Below the pieces are notes generated by a model that made no database searches, had not been told where the DNA came from, and worked only from the letters and a program-made list of their open reading frames with translations. Both the position numbers and the translations under genes were made by a program. A stretch of DNA of 64,000 bases from Bradyrhizobium sp. PSBB068 (GTDB taxonomy: Bacteria; Pseudomonadota; Alphaproteobacteria; Rhizobiales; Xanthobacteraceae): contig CP069300.1 of the NCBI GenBank assembly GCA_016839165.1, positions 2,356,001 to 2,420,000 of the forward strand. The letters run 5' to 3'. Shown piece by piece: positions 26,961-35,001 of this stretch; within the stretch, counting starts at the first letter, position 1, and every line of letters begins with the position of its first letter.

Positions 26961-27691
26961 GCGGCACGCTGACCATCGCAGGATTGGGGCCGGGCGATGA
27001 AGCACAGATCACGCCGGAAGTCTCCGCCGCGCTCGCGGCGGCGACCGACATCATCGGCTATGCCCCCTATGTTTCGCGTGTGCCGCCGCGCGCCGGCCTG
27101 ACGCTGCACCCGTCCGACAATCGTGTGGAATTGCAACGCGCCGGCGAGGCGCTGCGGCTCGCATCCGAGGGGCGGCAGGTCGTCGTGGTTTCATCAGGCG
27201 ATCCCGGGGTGTTCGCGATGGCATCCGCCGTGTTCGAAGCGCTGGAGGACGCGCCGCAATGGCACGATCTGCCGATTCGCGTGCTGCCCGGCGTGACGGC
27301 GATGCTGGCGGCAGCCGCGCGTGTCGGCGCGCCACTCGGCCATGATTTCTGCGCGATCAACCTCTCCGACAATCTCAAGCCATGGTCGTTGATCGAAAAG
27401 CGCCTGCGGCTCGCGGCCGAAGCCGATTTTGCCATCGCGATGTACAATCCACGCTCGGCGAGCCGGCCGGAAGGCTTTGCGCGGACGCTCGAGATCTTGA
27501 ACGACGCCGGTTGCGGCGAACGCATCGTGATTTTCGCGCGCGCCGTCTCTACACCAGACCAGCAGATCGAAACGGTCGAGTTGCGCGACGCGCGGCCCGA
27601 GATGGCCGACATGCGGACGCTCGTGATCGTCGGCAATTCGGCGACGCGGCGCGTCGGCCGCTGGGTCTATGCGCCGAGGCAGGTCCGATGA
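26957..27691 (+). CDS. cobJ: CobJ, precorrin-3B C17-methyltransferase
   Basis: CobJ methylates C-17 and contracts the ring to give precorrin-4. The 244 residues show GLGPGDEAQITPEV, the CobJ-specific IIGYAPYVSRVP, VVSSGDPGVFAMASAVFEA and MYNPRSASRPEG. Its last 25 bases overlap the 3' end of cobK on the other strand, so the two genes are convergent and share codons. Confidence 0.95.
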   Translation: MSGTLTIAGLGPGDEAQITPEVSAALAAATDIIGYAPYVSRVPPRAGLTLHPSDNRVELQRAGEALRLASEGRQVVVVSSGDPGVFAMASAVFEALEDAPQWHDLPIRVLPGVTAMLAAAARVGAPLGHDFCAINLSDNLKPWSLIEKRLRLAAEADFAIAMYNPRSASRPEGFARTLEILNDAGCGERIVIFARAVSTPDQQIETVELRDARPEMADMRTLVIVGNSATRRVGRWVYAPRQVR

Positions 27692-28413
27692 CCGAGCCAT
27701 TGCATCACGGCTTCGACGCTCTCTACCCGCGGTCGCTCAGGGAGCCGCGGCCGCGTGATCATGATGACGGGAAGGTCGAGCGCGCGTGCGGCGTCGATCT
27801 TGGCGCGGGCGCCGGTTCCGCCGGAATTGCGGGCGACGATCCATTCGATATTGCGCGCGCGCATCATCTCGAGCTCGGCCTCGAGCGTGAAGGGTCCGCG
27901 CGAGACGATGACGTCCGCATCGGGCAATGGCAGCGGTTGCTCGGGCGGATCGACAAATCGCAACGTATAGGCCTGCTGCGGCAGGGCACCGAACGGCGCG
28001 ATATGCTGGCGGCCGATTGCGAGAAATACATTGGCACGACGCTCCGGCAAGGCCGCGACCGCGGCTGCGACGTCCGCGACCTCGATCCAGCGGTCGCCGG
28101 GGGTCCTCTCCCAGGGCGCGCGTTCGAGCGCGAGCAACGGTGTCGCGGCCTGCGCGCAGGCGGCGATCGCGTTGCGGCTCATCTCGGCCGCGAAGGGGTG
28201 CGTCGCGTCGATCACATGGGTGATGCGTTCACGACGCAGATAATCGGCAAGGCCGCTGATGCCGCCGAAGCCGCCGATGCGGGTCGGCAGCGGCTGCTCG
28301 GCCGGCGCGTGGGTGCGGCCGCCATAGGAATAGATCGCGTCGATCCCCGCGCGGCTGACCGCAGCGGCAAGCAAATTGGCGTCGGCCGTTCCGCCCAGGA
28401 TCAGGGCGCGCAT
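27667..28413 (-). CDS. cobK: CobK, precorrin-6A reductase (antisense within the operon)
   Basis: CobK is an NADPH-dependent reductase giving precorrin-6B. The 248 residues contain LILGGTADANLL at the N-terminus, YSYGGRTHAP, IDATHPFAAEMSRNA and VARNSGGTGARAKIDAA near the C-terminus. It is the only minus-strand gene between cobJ and cobL. Its stop overlaps cobJ by 25 bp and its start codon (28411-28413) is one base from the cobL ATG at 28415. It therefore needs its own promoter inside or ahead of cobL. Confidence 0.94.
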   Translation of the reverse strand: MRALILGGTADANLLAAAVSRAGIDAIYSYGGRTHAPAEQPLPTRIGGFGGISGLADYLRRERITHVIDATHPFAAEMSRNAIAACAQAATPLLALERAPWERTPGDRWIEVADVAAAVAALPERRANVFLAIGRQHIAPFGALPQQAYTLRFVDPPEQPLPLPDADVIVSRGPFTLEAELEMMRARNIEWIVARNSGGTGARAKIDAARALDLPVIMITRPRLPERPRVESVEAVMQWLGHRTCLGA

Positions 28414-28414
28414 C

Positions 28415-29596
28415 ATGGGTAATCCGTGGTTGACCATCATCGGTATCGGCGAAGATGGCCTTGCCGGGCTGTCCGACGCAAGCCGAAAGGCGCTTGATGA
28501 AGCCGAGGCGGTTTTCGGCGGCGAACGGCACCTTGCGCTGGCCGGCATCACCGATCGTGGCCGCACCTGGACGGTGCCGTTCGATGCGGACATCGTGCTC
28601 GGTTGCCGCGGTCGTCCGACTGTCGTGCTCGCCTCCGGCGATCCGTTCTGGCATGGCGCCGGTGGAAGCCTTGTCGAGAAGCTGCAGGCCGGCGAGTGGG
28701 TCGCACGTTCCGCGCCGTCGACGTTCGCGCTGGTGGCGGCTCGTTTGGGCTGGCGGCTCGAGAACACAGTCTGCCTCGGTCTTCACGCTGCGCCATTCGA
28801 ACGGCTGGTGCCGCATCTTTCGCGCGGTGCACGGATCGTCTGTCTGGTGCGCGATGGCAAGGCGGCCGCCGATCTCGCGCGCTGGCTCACGGAGCGTGGC
28901 TGGGGGGCGTCAGCGGTGTGGACGCTGTGCGCGCTCGGCGGCCCGCGCGAATCCGTTACGCAGCATCGCGCTGACTCCTATGCTGGCAATTCAGGCGACA
29001 GCCTGGTCACGCTTGCCCTGGAGGCGAGGGGAGGGCAAGGACTCGCGCGCAGCTCGGGCCTTCTCGACGCATTGTTTGTGCATGACGGGCAGCTGACAAA
29101 GCGGCCGGTCCGCGCGCTTGCGCTGTCGGCGCTTGCGCCGCGGCCCGGTGAGCGGCTGTGGGATATCGGCGCCGGTTCGGGCTCGATCTCGGTCGAATGG
29201 GCGCTCTGCGGCGGAACAGCGATCGCGGTCGAGGCGCGCGGCGAACGCGCCGCCAACATCCGCAGCAATGCCGCGAGCTTCGGCCTGACGCACCGGATCA
29301 CCGTCATCGAGGGCGAGGCACCCGGCATCCTGCTGGAGCTTGCGGCACCCGATGCCGTATTCATCGGCGGCGGCCTCGATGCCGATATGTTCGATGCGAT
29401 CTGGTCGCGCATCGCGCAGGGCACGCGGCTGGTCGCGCATGCGGTGACCCTGGAAACCGAGGCGCTGCTCTCCGGCCTGCAGCAGCGCCATGGCGGCGAA
29501 TTGATGCGTTTCGAGATCGCGCTGGCCGAGCCGCTCGGCCGCTATCGCGCCTGGAAGGCCGCGCGGCCGATTGTGCAGTGGAGCGTGATCAGATGA
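28415..29596 (+). CDS. cobL: CobL, precorrin-6Y C5,15-methyltransferase (decarboxylating)
   Basis: CobL is a bifunctional enzyme of 393 residues that fuses a CbiE-like tetrapyrrole methylase domain (about 1-205, IIGIGEDGLAGLSDASRK, ASGDPFWHGAGGSL) with a CbiT-like methyltransferase domain (about 225-393, ERLWDIGAGSGSISVEWAL, DAVFIGGGLDADMFD). It makes precorrin-8x. The start is fixed by the family N-terminus; the ribosome binding site must lie in the antisense of cobK. The cobE ATG overlaps the stop. Confidence 0.95.
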   Translation: MGNPWLTIIGIGEDGLAGLSDASRKALDEAEAVFGGERHLALAGITDRGRTWTVPFDADIVLGCRGRPTVVLASGDPFWHGAGGSLVEKLQAGEWVARSAPSTFALVAARLGWRLENTVCLGLHAAPFERLVPHLSRGARIVCLVRDGKAAADLARWLTERGWGASAVWTLCALGGPRESVTQHRADSYAGNSGDSLVTLALEARGGQGLARSSGLLDALFVHDGQLTKRPVRALALSALAPRPGERLWDIGAGSGSISVEWALCGGTAIAVEARGERAANIRSNAASFGLTHRITVIEGEAPGILLELAAPDAVFIGGGLDADMFDAIWSRIAQGTRLVAHAVTLETEALLSGLQQRHGGELMRFEIALAEPLGRYRAWKAARPIVQWSVIR

Positions 29597-29961
29597 AGGT
29601 CGCGGGTCTGGGATTCAGGCGCGAAGCCGGTGTCGCGTCCCTGCGTGAAGCGCTCGACGCGGCCGGTGGTCCCGAGGGCCTTGCGGCGCTTGCAACGCTG
29701 AGTGACAAGGCGGATGCGGCGGCGTTGAGAGCCCTGGCGCAGGAACTCGGGCTGTCGATCCGAAGCATCCCCGCCGAGGCGTTGACCGAGATCGAAACCG
29801 TGACGCAATCCGAGTTGATCCGCGCCGAGTTTGGCACAGGCTCCGTCGCAGAAGCCGCGGCGATCGCCGCAGCAGGACGCGGTGCGCGGCTGATTTCGGT
29901 GAGGGCTGTTTCGCAGGATCGAATGGCGACCGCGGCAATCGCGGAAGGAGATGGCGAATGA
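29593..29961 (+). CDS. cobE: CobE, cobalamin biosynthesis protein
   Basis: This small protein of the CobE/CbiG C-terminal family has 122 residues. Recognisable features are the start [43 protein letters not shown] and the small-residue-rich C-terminus. It is needed for the aerobic pathway in Pseudomonas denitrificans but its step is not well defined; a role near CobM/CobF has been proposed. It overlaps cobL and cobM by 4 bp each. Confidence 0.88.
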   Translation: MKVAGLGFRREAGVASLREALDAAGGPEGLAALATLSDKADAAALRALAQELGLSIRSIPAEALTEIETVTQSELIRAEFGTGSVAEAAAIAAAGRGARLISVRAVSQDRMATAAIAEGDGE

Positions 29962-30743
29962 CGGTGCATTTCATCGGCGCAGGACCGGGCGCGGCCGATC
30001 TCCTGACCTTGCGCGGGCGCGATCTCATCGCCTCGTGCCCGGTCTGCCTCTATGCCGGATCGCTTGTGCCTCCAGGCGTGCTGGCGCATTGCCCGAAGGA
30101 TGCCCGCATCGTCAACACCGCGCCGCTGTCGCTCGATGAGATCATTGCCGAGATAGCCACGGCGCATGCGGCGGGCAAGGACATCGCGCGGCTGCACTCG
30201 GGCGATCTCTCGATCTGGTCCGCGATGGGAGAACAGCTGCGCCGGTTGCGCGCGTTGCGGATTCCCTATTCCGTCACGCCTGGCGTACCGGCTTTCTCGG
30301 CTGCTGCGGCGGCGCTGGAGTCCGAGCTCACGCTGCCGGGCCTTGCGCAATCGGTGGTGCTGACGCGCACGCCGGGCCGGGCAAGCGCGATGCCGGATGG
30401 CGAGACGCTCGCAGCGTTCGCCACGACTGGCGCGGTGCTGGCCATCCATCTGTCGATCCATCTGCTTGACAAGGTCGTCGCCGAGCTCACGCCGCACTAC
30501 GGCGCGGACTGTCCGGTGGCGATCGTCTGGCGTGCGAGCTGGCCGGACCAGCGCATCGTGCGCGCCACGCTCGCGACGCTCGATGCCGCGATCGGGCCGG
30601 AGCTCGAACGTACCGCGCTCATCCTGGTCGGCAAGACGCTCGGCGCAGACGAGTTCGCCGAAAGCCGGCTCTATGCCGCCGATTATGACCGCCGCTACCG
30701 CCCGGTCGGCGAGGTGCCGCGCTTTCCGGAACCATCACGATGA
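29958..30743 (+). CDS. cobM: CobM, precorrin-4 C11-methyltransferase
   Basis: CobM is a SAM-dependent enzyme that makes precorrin-5. The 261 residues have [19 protein letters not shown], the CobM-type [32 protein letters not shown] and [15 protein letters not shown]. The gene overlaps its neighbours cobE and cobB by 4 bp at each end. Confidence 0.95.
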   Translation: MTVHFIGAGPGAADLLTLRGRDLIASCPVCLYAGSLVPPGVLAHCPKDARIVNTAPLSLDEIIAEIATAHAAGKDIARLHSGDLSIWSAMGEQLRRLRALRIPYSVTPGVPAFSAAAAALESELTLPGLAQSVVLTRTPGRASAMPDGETLAAFATTGAVLAIHLSIHLLDKVVAELTPHYGADCPVAIVWRASWPDQRIVRATLATLDAAIGPELERTALILVGKTLGADEFAESRLYAADYDRRYRPVGEVPRFPEPSR

Positions 30744-32050
30744 CCGTGGGGCTCGTGATCTCCGCGCCGGCATCCGGTGTCGGCAAGACGACGCTGACGC
30801 TGGCGCTGGCCCGCGCCTGGCGCAATCGCGGGCTCAGGGTGCAATGCCTCAAGAGCGGGCCCGATTACATCGATCCGGCGTTCCATGCGGTCGCCACGGG
30901 ACGGCCATCCGTCAATCTCGATAGCTGGGCGATGGCGTCGGATGCGATCGTCCATCTGGCGAGCCGCGGCGCGGATGCCGATCTCGTGCTGGCCGAAGGC
31001 TCGATGGGGTTGTTCGACGGCGTCGCCGCGCGCGGCGTCTCCGGCACCGGGGCCACCGCCGACATCGCCGAGATGACGGGATGGCCGGTGCTGTTGGTGA
31101 TCGATCCCTCCGGCCAGGCCCAGACGGCGGCGGCGATCGCCGCCGGGCTGCGCGACTTCCGCACCGGCGTGCGGCTGGCCGGCGTCGTTCTCAACCGCGT
31201 CGCGAGCGCAAGGCACGAAGCGCTGGTGCGCGATGCCATGGCAGGTGCTGGCGTTGCGGTTTTCGGTGCGCTGCCGCGCCACGCCGAGATCGCCTTGCCG
31301 AAGCGTCATCTCGGTCTGGTGCAGGCCGAAGAGCAGGCCGAGATCGATGGTCTGATCGACGAAGCTGCCCGCTTCGTCGCCAATCATGTCGATCTGGACG
31401 CCGTACTGCAATCGGCCGGCGCCTGGGCGCCGCAACCTTCCGCGCGCGGGCTGGATATCATGCCGCCCGGCCAGCGCATTGCGCTGGCGCGTGACGCCGC
31501 ATTCTCGTTCGTTTATCCGCACATGCTGGAAGCCTGGCGCGCGGCCGGCGCCGAGGTCGTGACGTTCTCGCCGCTTGCCGATGAGAGCCCCGATGCGGAC
31601 GCCGATGTGTGCTGGCTGCCCGGTGGCTATCCCGAGCTGCATGCCGGCCGGCTCGCGGCAAACAGGCGATTCCTCGATGGGGTGCGCGCATTTGCCGGGA
31701 CGAAGCCGGTGCATGGCGAGTGCGGCGGCTACATGGTGCTGGGCGCCGCGCTCACCGATGCGGACGGTGCGCGCCACGAGATGGTGGGGCTACTCGGCCT
31801 CGAGACGAGCTATGCCAAGCGCCGCATGCATCTGGGTTATCGGCTCGCCGAGCTTGCGGCACCGATGCCGGGATATGGCTCGGGCGCGCGCCTGCGCGGC
31901 CATGAGTTTCACTACTCAACGATCATCTCGCAGCCCGACACCCCGCTCGCGGTGGTGCGCGATGCGACCGGCACGGTCGTCGCAGAGACCGGATCGCGGC
32001 GGGGCCATGCGACAGGCACATTCTTCCATCTGATCGCGGAGGACCGGTGA
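30740..32050 (+). CDS. cobB: CobB, hydrogenobyrinic acid a,c-diamide synthase
   Basis: CobB is a glutamine-dependent amidotransferase for the a and c side chains before cobalt insertion. The 436 residues have the ATP-binding domain [32 protein letters not shown] and [11 protein letters not shown], and the glutaminase domain with Cys in [12 protein letters not shown] and a C-terminal [15 protein letters not shown] in which His completes the active site. ATG overlaps cobM by 4 bp. Confidence 0.95.
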   Translation: MTVGLVISAPASGVGKTTLTLALARAWRNRGLRVQCLKSGPDYIDPAFHAVATGRPSVNLDSWAMASDAIVHLASRGADADLVLAEGSMGLFDGVAARGVSGTGATADIAEMTGWPVLLVIDPSGQAQTAAAIAAGLRDFRTGVRLAGVVLNRVASARHEALVRDAMAGAGVAVFGALPRHAEIALPKRHLGLVQAEEQAEIDGLIDEAARFVANHVDLDAVLQSAGAWAPQPSARGLDIMPPGQRIALARDAAFSFVYPHMLEAWRAAGAEVVTFSPLADESPDADADVCWLPGGYPELHAGRLAANRRFLDGVRAFAGTKPVHGECGGYMVLGAALTDADGARHEMVGLLGLETSYAKRRMHLGYRLAELAAPMPGYGSGARLRGHEFHYSTIISQPDTPLAVVRDATGTVVAETGSRRGHATGTFFHLIAEDR

Positions 32051-32775
32051 GCGGTTTCGTCTCCTTCGTCTCGGCCGGTCCCGGCGATCCCGACCTCCTG
32101 ACCATGAAGGGGGCCGCGCGGCTGCGCGAGGCCGACGTCGTGCTCTATGACGACCTCGCCTCGGGTGCGATCCTCGATCTCGCGCGCTCCGGCGCCAATC
32201 TCGTCGCGGTCGGCAAGCGCGCCGGCCGGCTGTCGGCGCGGCAACACCATGTCAGCCGGTTGCTGGTCGACTATGCCGCGGCCGGTGTGCGGGTGGTGCG
32301 GCTGAAATCCGGCGACGCCGGCATCTTCGGCCGGCTCGAGGAGGAGATCGAGGCGCTGCGCGCCGCCGGCATCGGCTACGAGATCATCCCGGGCGTGACC
32401 TCCGCGTCGGTCGCCGCGGCGCGGGCCGGCATCCCGCTGACGCGGCGGTTGACCTCGCGCCGGGTGCAGTTCGTAACCGGCGCCGATGTCACCGGCGGAT
32501 TGCCCACGGATTTGAACTGGGCGGCGCTGGCCGACCCGGAAGCGACCACGGTCGTCTATATGGGGCGGCGCACGTTTCCGGCGCTGGCCGCAAAATTGAT
32601 CGCGCAGGGTCTCGCGCCTGACACGCCCGCATTGTTGGCGGAGTCGCTCGGTCAGGCCGATGAGCGGCTTGTCCGCACCACGATCGCAGCGCTGGCCGAA
32701 CGTCTCACCGATGTGGGCGCTGCCACCGCGGCTGCCGTCATTCTGTTCGGTGCGCTGGCGCCGGAGCAAGGGTGA
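32047..32775 (+). CDS. cobA: CobA, uroporphyrinogen-III C-methyltransferase
   Basis: This SAM-dependent enzyme converts uroporphyrinogen III to precorrin-2, the entry step of the pathway. The 242 residues show SAGPGDPDLLTMKGAARL, VLYDDLASGAILDLA, RLKSGDAGIFGRLEEEIEAL and PLTRRLTSRRVQFVTGAD. There is no CysG oxidase/chelatase extension, so it is a SUMT of the CobA type. The start is GTG overlapping the cobB stop. Confidence 0.95.
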   Translation: MSGFVSFVSAGPGDPDLLTMKGAARLREADVVLYDDLASGAILDLARSGANLVAVGKRAGRLSARQHHVSRLLVDYAAAGVRVVRLKSGDAGIFGRLEEEIEALRAAGIGYEIIPGVTSASVAAARAGIPLTRRLTSRRVQFVTGADVTGGLPTDLNWAALADPEATTVVYMGRRTFPALAAKLIAQGLAPDTPALLAESLGQADERLVRTTIAALAERLTDVGAATAAAVILFGALAPEQG

Positions 32776-32782
32776 CGCGGCC

Positions 32783-33529
32783 ATGTTGACGTTTTCGCTG
32801 ATTGGTATCGGTTGTGGCGATCCCCGACAGCTCACGCTCGCTGCAACAGCCGCGATCAATGCCGCCGATCTGATCCTGATCCCGCGCAAGGGCACGGCGA
32901 AGTCCGATCTCGCCGGCTTGCGCAGGACGATTTGCGCGCAGGCACTGAGTAATACCCGCACCCGGATTGCCGAGTTCGACCTGCCGGTGCGGGACGCCGG
33001 CGAGGAAGATTATCGCAGGGGCGTCGACGATTGGCATGATGCGATCGCTGCGACCTGGTCGCTGGAGATCGCACGCCATCTCGGCGGCGAGGGGCGCGTC
33101 GCCCTGTTGATCTGGGGCGATCCTTCGCTTTACGACTCGAGCCTGCGGATTGCGCGACGGCTTGATCCGCTGCCTGACATCGCGGTGATCCCGGGCATCA
33201 CGTCGATCCAGGCGCTGTGCGCGGCGCATGCGCTGCCGCTCAACGAGATCGGCGAGCCGTTCGTGGTCACGACGGGGCGCCGGCTTCGTGAGGGTGGTTG
33301 GCCGGCTGGCGTTGACACTGTGGTCGTGATGCTCGACGGTGGCACGGCTTTCGAGACGCTGGATCCTGCGGGCCTGAAGATCTGGTGGGGTGCCTATCTC
33401 GGCATGCCTGATCAGATCATCATGGCAGGGGAGCTCGCGGAGACCGGTCCTCGCATCGTCGCCGCGCGGCGGAAGGCGCGTGCGCAGCACGGCTGGATCA
33501 TGGACTGTTATGTCTTGAAGCGATCGTGA
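32783..33529 (+). CDS. cobF: CobF, precorrin-6A synthase (deacetylating)
   Basis: CobF methylates C-1 and releases acetate to give precorrin-6A. The 248 residues have IGIGCGDPRQLTLAA, LILIPRKGTAKSDLAGLRR, LIWGDPSLYDSSLRIA and the C-terminal WWGAYLGMPDQIIMAGEL, typical of CobF. It is the last gene of the rightward cob operon, 7 bp after cobA. CobF occurs only in the aerobic route, which confirms the pathway type together with CobG. Confidence 0.94.
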   Translation: MLTFSLIGIGCGDPRQLTLAATAAINAADLILIPRKGTAKSDLAGLRRTICAQALSNTRTRIAEFDLPVRDAGEEDYRRGVDDWHDAIAATWSLEIARHLGGEGRVALLIWGDPSLYDSSLRIARRLDPLPDIAVIPGITSIQALCAAHALPLNEIGEPFVVTTGRRLREGGWPAGVDTVVVMLDGGTAFETLDPAGLKIWWGAYLGMPDQIIMAGELAETGPRIVAARRKARAQHGWIMDCYVLKRS

Positions 33530-33561
33530 TCGCGGATCGCGCCGGCACGCGATGCCGCCGC

Positions 33562-33597
33562 GGGTCTCAGGTCTTCAATGGGTCTCAGGTCTTCAAC
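33562..33597. repeat. Tandem 18-bp duplication
   Basis: GGGTCTCAGGTCTTCAAT (33562-33579) is followed directly by GGGTCTCAGGTCTTCAAC (33580-33597), with one difference. It covers the stop codon of the leftward zinc-ribbon gene and its downstream flank, so it is a recent local duplication. Confidence 0.85.
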
Positions 33598-33776
33598 CCG
33601 CGAATGGACGGCTGGATGGTGAGGCGATAGGCAACGAGCCTGTCGCCATCGAACTGCTCGAGCGTCGTTTCGCAAACCGGGCAGCGATACTCACCCCTGT
33701 CGCCCGATCTGGAGACCAGCTCAAGGCGCCGGAATCCGGCCCCGCAGCGTGGACACGTGACGTCGTCCTTCTTCAT
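33585..33776 (-). CDS. Small zinc-ribbon protein
   Basis: This frame encodes 63 residues with two CxxC knuckles: CPRC at Cys8/Cys11 and CPVC at Cys32/Cys35, which would bind one zinc. The middle (LELVSRSGDRGEYRCPVCE) reads like small rhizobial zinc-ribbon proteins of unknown role. The start ATG 33776 is supported by GGTGG upstream. It lies in the gap between the cob operon and the signalling genes. I see no clear function. Confidence 0.65.
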   Translation of the reverse strand: MKKDDVTCPRCGAGFRRLELVSRSGDRGEYRCPVCETTLEQFDGDRLVAYRLTIQPSIRGLKT

Positions 33777-34074
33777 CAAGCCACCCCAGAACAACACCGG
33801 CGGTATTTTGTAACCCAGACCGCGCGGCGGAACTATGGTCATGGCCGGAGGGCTGCGGACCATTCGTGCATGGGAACAAACGATGCGCCCGCACCGAGCC
33901 GGAGACGCCGCAGCCGACCGCGCCGAACGGGTCGTCCAGTTCGACGCATTCCGGTGATCCGGCAATGGGTTATGGCTCGACCTTGAGAGGGGCCGTCTGC
34001 GATCGGAATTGCGCACCCATCATGGCTGCCGCGTTGCCGCATCGGGGAGCTGTGACGCCGCGGCGGCCGCAGGG
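33777..34074. other. Non-coding gap, nothing identified
   Basis: About 300 bases separate the zinc-ribbon gene from the response-regulator stop codon. I found no convincing gene, terminator or repeat here; short reading frames on both strands look random. Confidence 0.4.
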
Positions 34075-35001
34075 TCAGGACTTGCGATGCCTGGCGTTGA
34101 CTGCGATCGCCGCGGCGGCGGTGCGGTTCTCGACCCCGAGCTTGGCGTAGATTTGCTCCAGGTGCTTGTCGACGGTGCGTGGGCTAAGGCCCAGGATCTG
34201 CGCGATGTCGCGGTTGGTCTTGCCCTTGGAGAGCCAGGACAGCACCTCGCCCTCGCGGGTGGTGAGGCCGAGCTCGCTGGAGAATTCCGCGGGCATGTCG
34301 CCGCTGGTGTCTTTTGCCAACCGCAGCAGGAATTCGTTGGGCCCGAGCTTGCCCATGTATTGCAGCCGAAGCTGCTCGTTGCCGGGGAAGGACGCCACGG
34401 TCGCGGTCTTCTTTCCAGCCGTACCTTTTTGCGCCTGTTCGATCCATTGCGGCATCGGATCCGGCAAGACGAAATCATCGGCGGCATCGGCGAGCGTATC
34501 CGACAGCAGTTTCTGGGCCTGCGGCGTCGCCCATAGCAGCGCGCCGGCGTTGTTGACCGCGAGCAGATAGCGACCGGAGACATCGAGCGCGGCGCGGGCG
34601 CTTTGCGTCATCCGCGCGTTGGCGAGATGGACCCGAATGCGCGCCAGCATCTCCTCGATCACGATCGGCTTGGTGACGTAGTCGACGCCACCGGCCTCCA
34701 GTCCGTGCACGATGTGCTCGGTCTCGGCCAGGCCCGTCATGAAGATGATCGGGACGCCGTCGAGCCCGGCATCGCGCTTCAGCCGCCGGCAGGTCTCGAA
34801 GCCGTCCATGCCCGGCATCACGGCATCGAGCAGTACGATATCGGGCGTGATCTGGTCGACGATGCGCATTGCGGAGGCGCCGTCGAGCGCGACCATCACG
34901 GTCATGCCGGCGCTGTCGAGCGCGTCGGTGAGCAGGCGCAATGTCTCCGGCGAGTCGTCGACGACGAGCGCGACGTCGCGCTTTCTCTGTTCAGTGGTCA
35001 T
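34075..35001 (-). CDS. Response regulator, REC + LuxR-type HTH
   Basis: This transcription regulator has 308 residues. The receiver domain (about 10-130) carries the acidic pair in VVDDS, the phospho-acceptor Asp59 in IVLLDAVMPGMDG and the conserved Lys in YVTKPI. A middle region (about 140-225, GRYLLAVNNAGALLWAT) looks PAS-like. The C-terminal LuxR-type helix-turn-helix is LTTREGEVLSWLSKGKTNRDIAQILGLSPRTVDKHLEQIYAKLGV, shown here only to locate it at about 240-295. It overlaps the kinase gene by 11 bp, so the two form a pair. The likely target is the divergent amide transporter operon. Confidence 0.93.
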   Translation of the reverse strand: MTTEQRKRDVALVVDDSPETLRLLTDALDSAGMTVMVALDGASAMRIVDQITPDIVLLDAVMPGMDGFETCRRLKRDAGLDGVPIIFMTGLAETEHIVHGLEAGGVDYVTKPIVIEEMLARIRVHLANARMTQSARAALDVSGRYLLAVNNAGALLWATPQAQKLLSDTLADAADDFVLPDPMPQWIEQAQKGTAGKKTATVASFPGNEQLRLQYMGKLGPNEFLLRLAKDTSGDMPAEFSSELGLTTREGEVLSWLSKGKTNRDIAQILGLSPRTVDKHLEQIYAKLGVENRTAAAAIAVNARHRKS

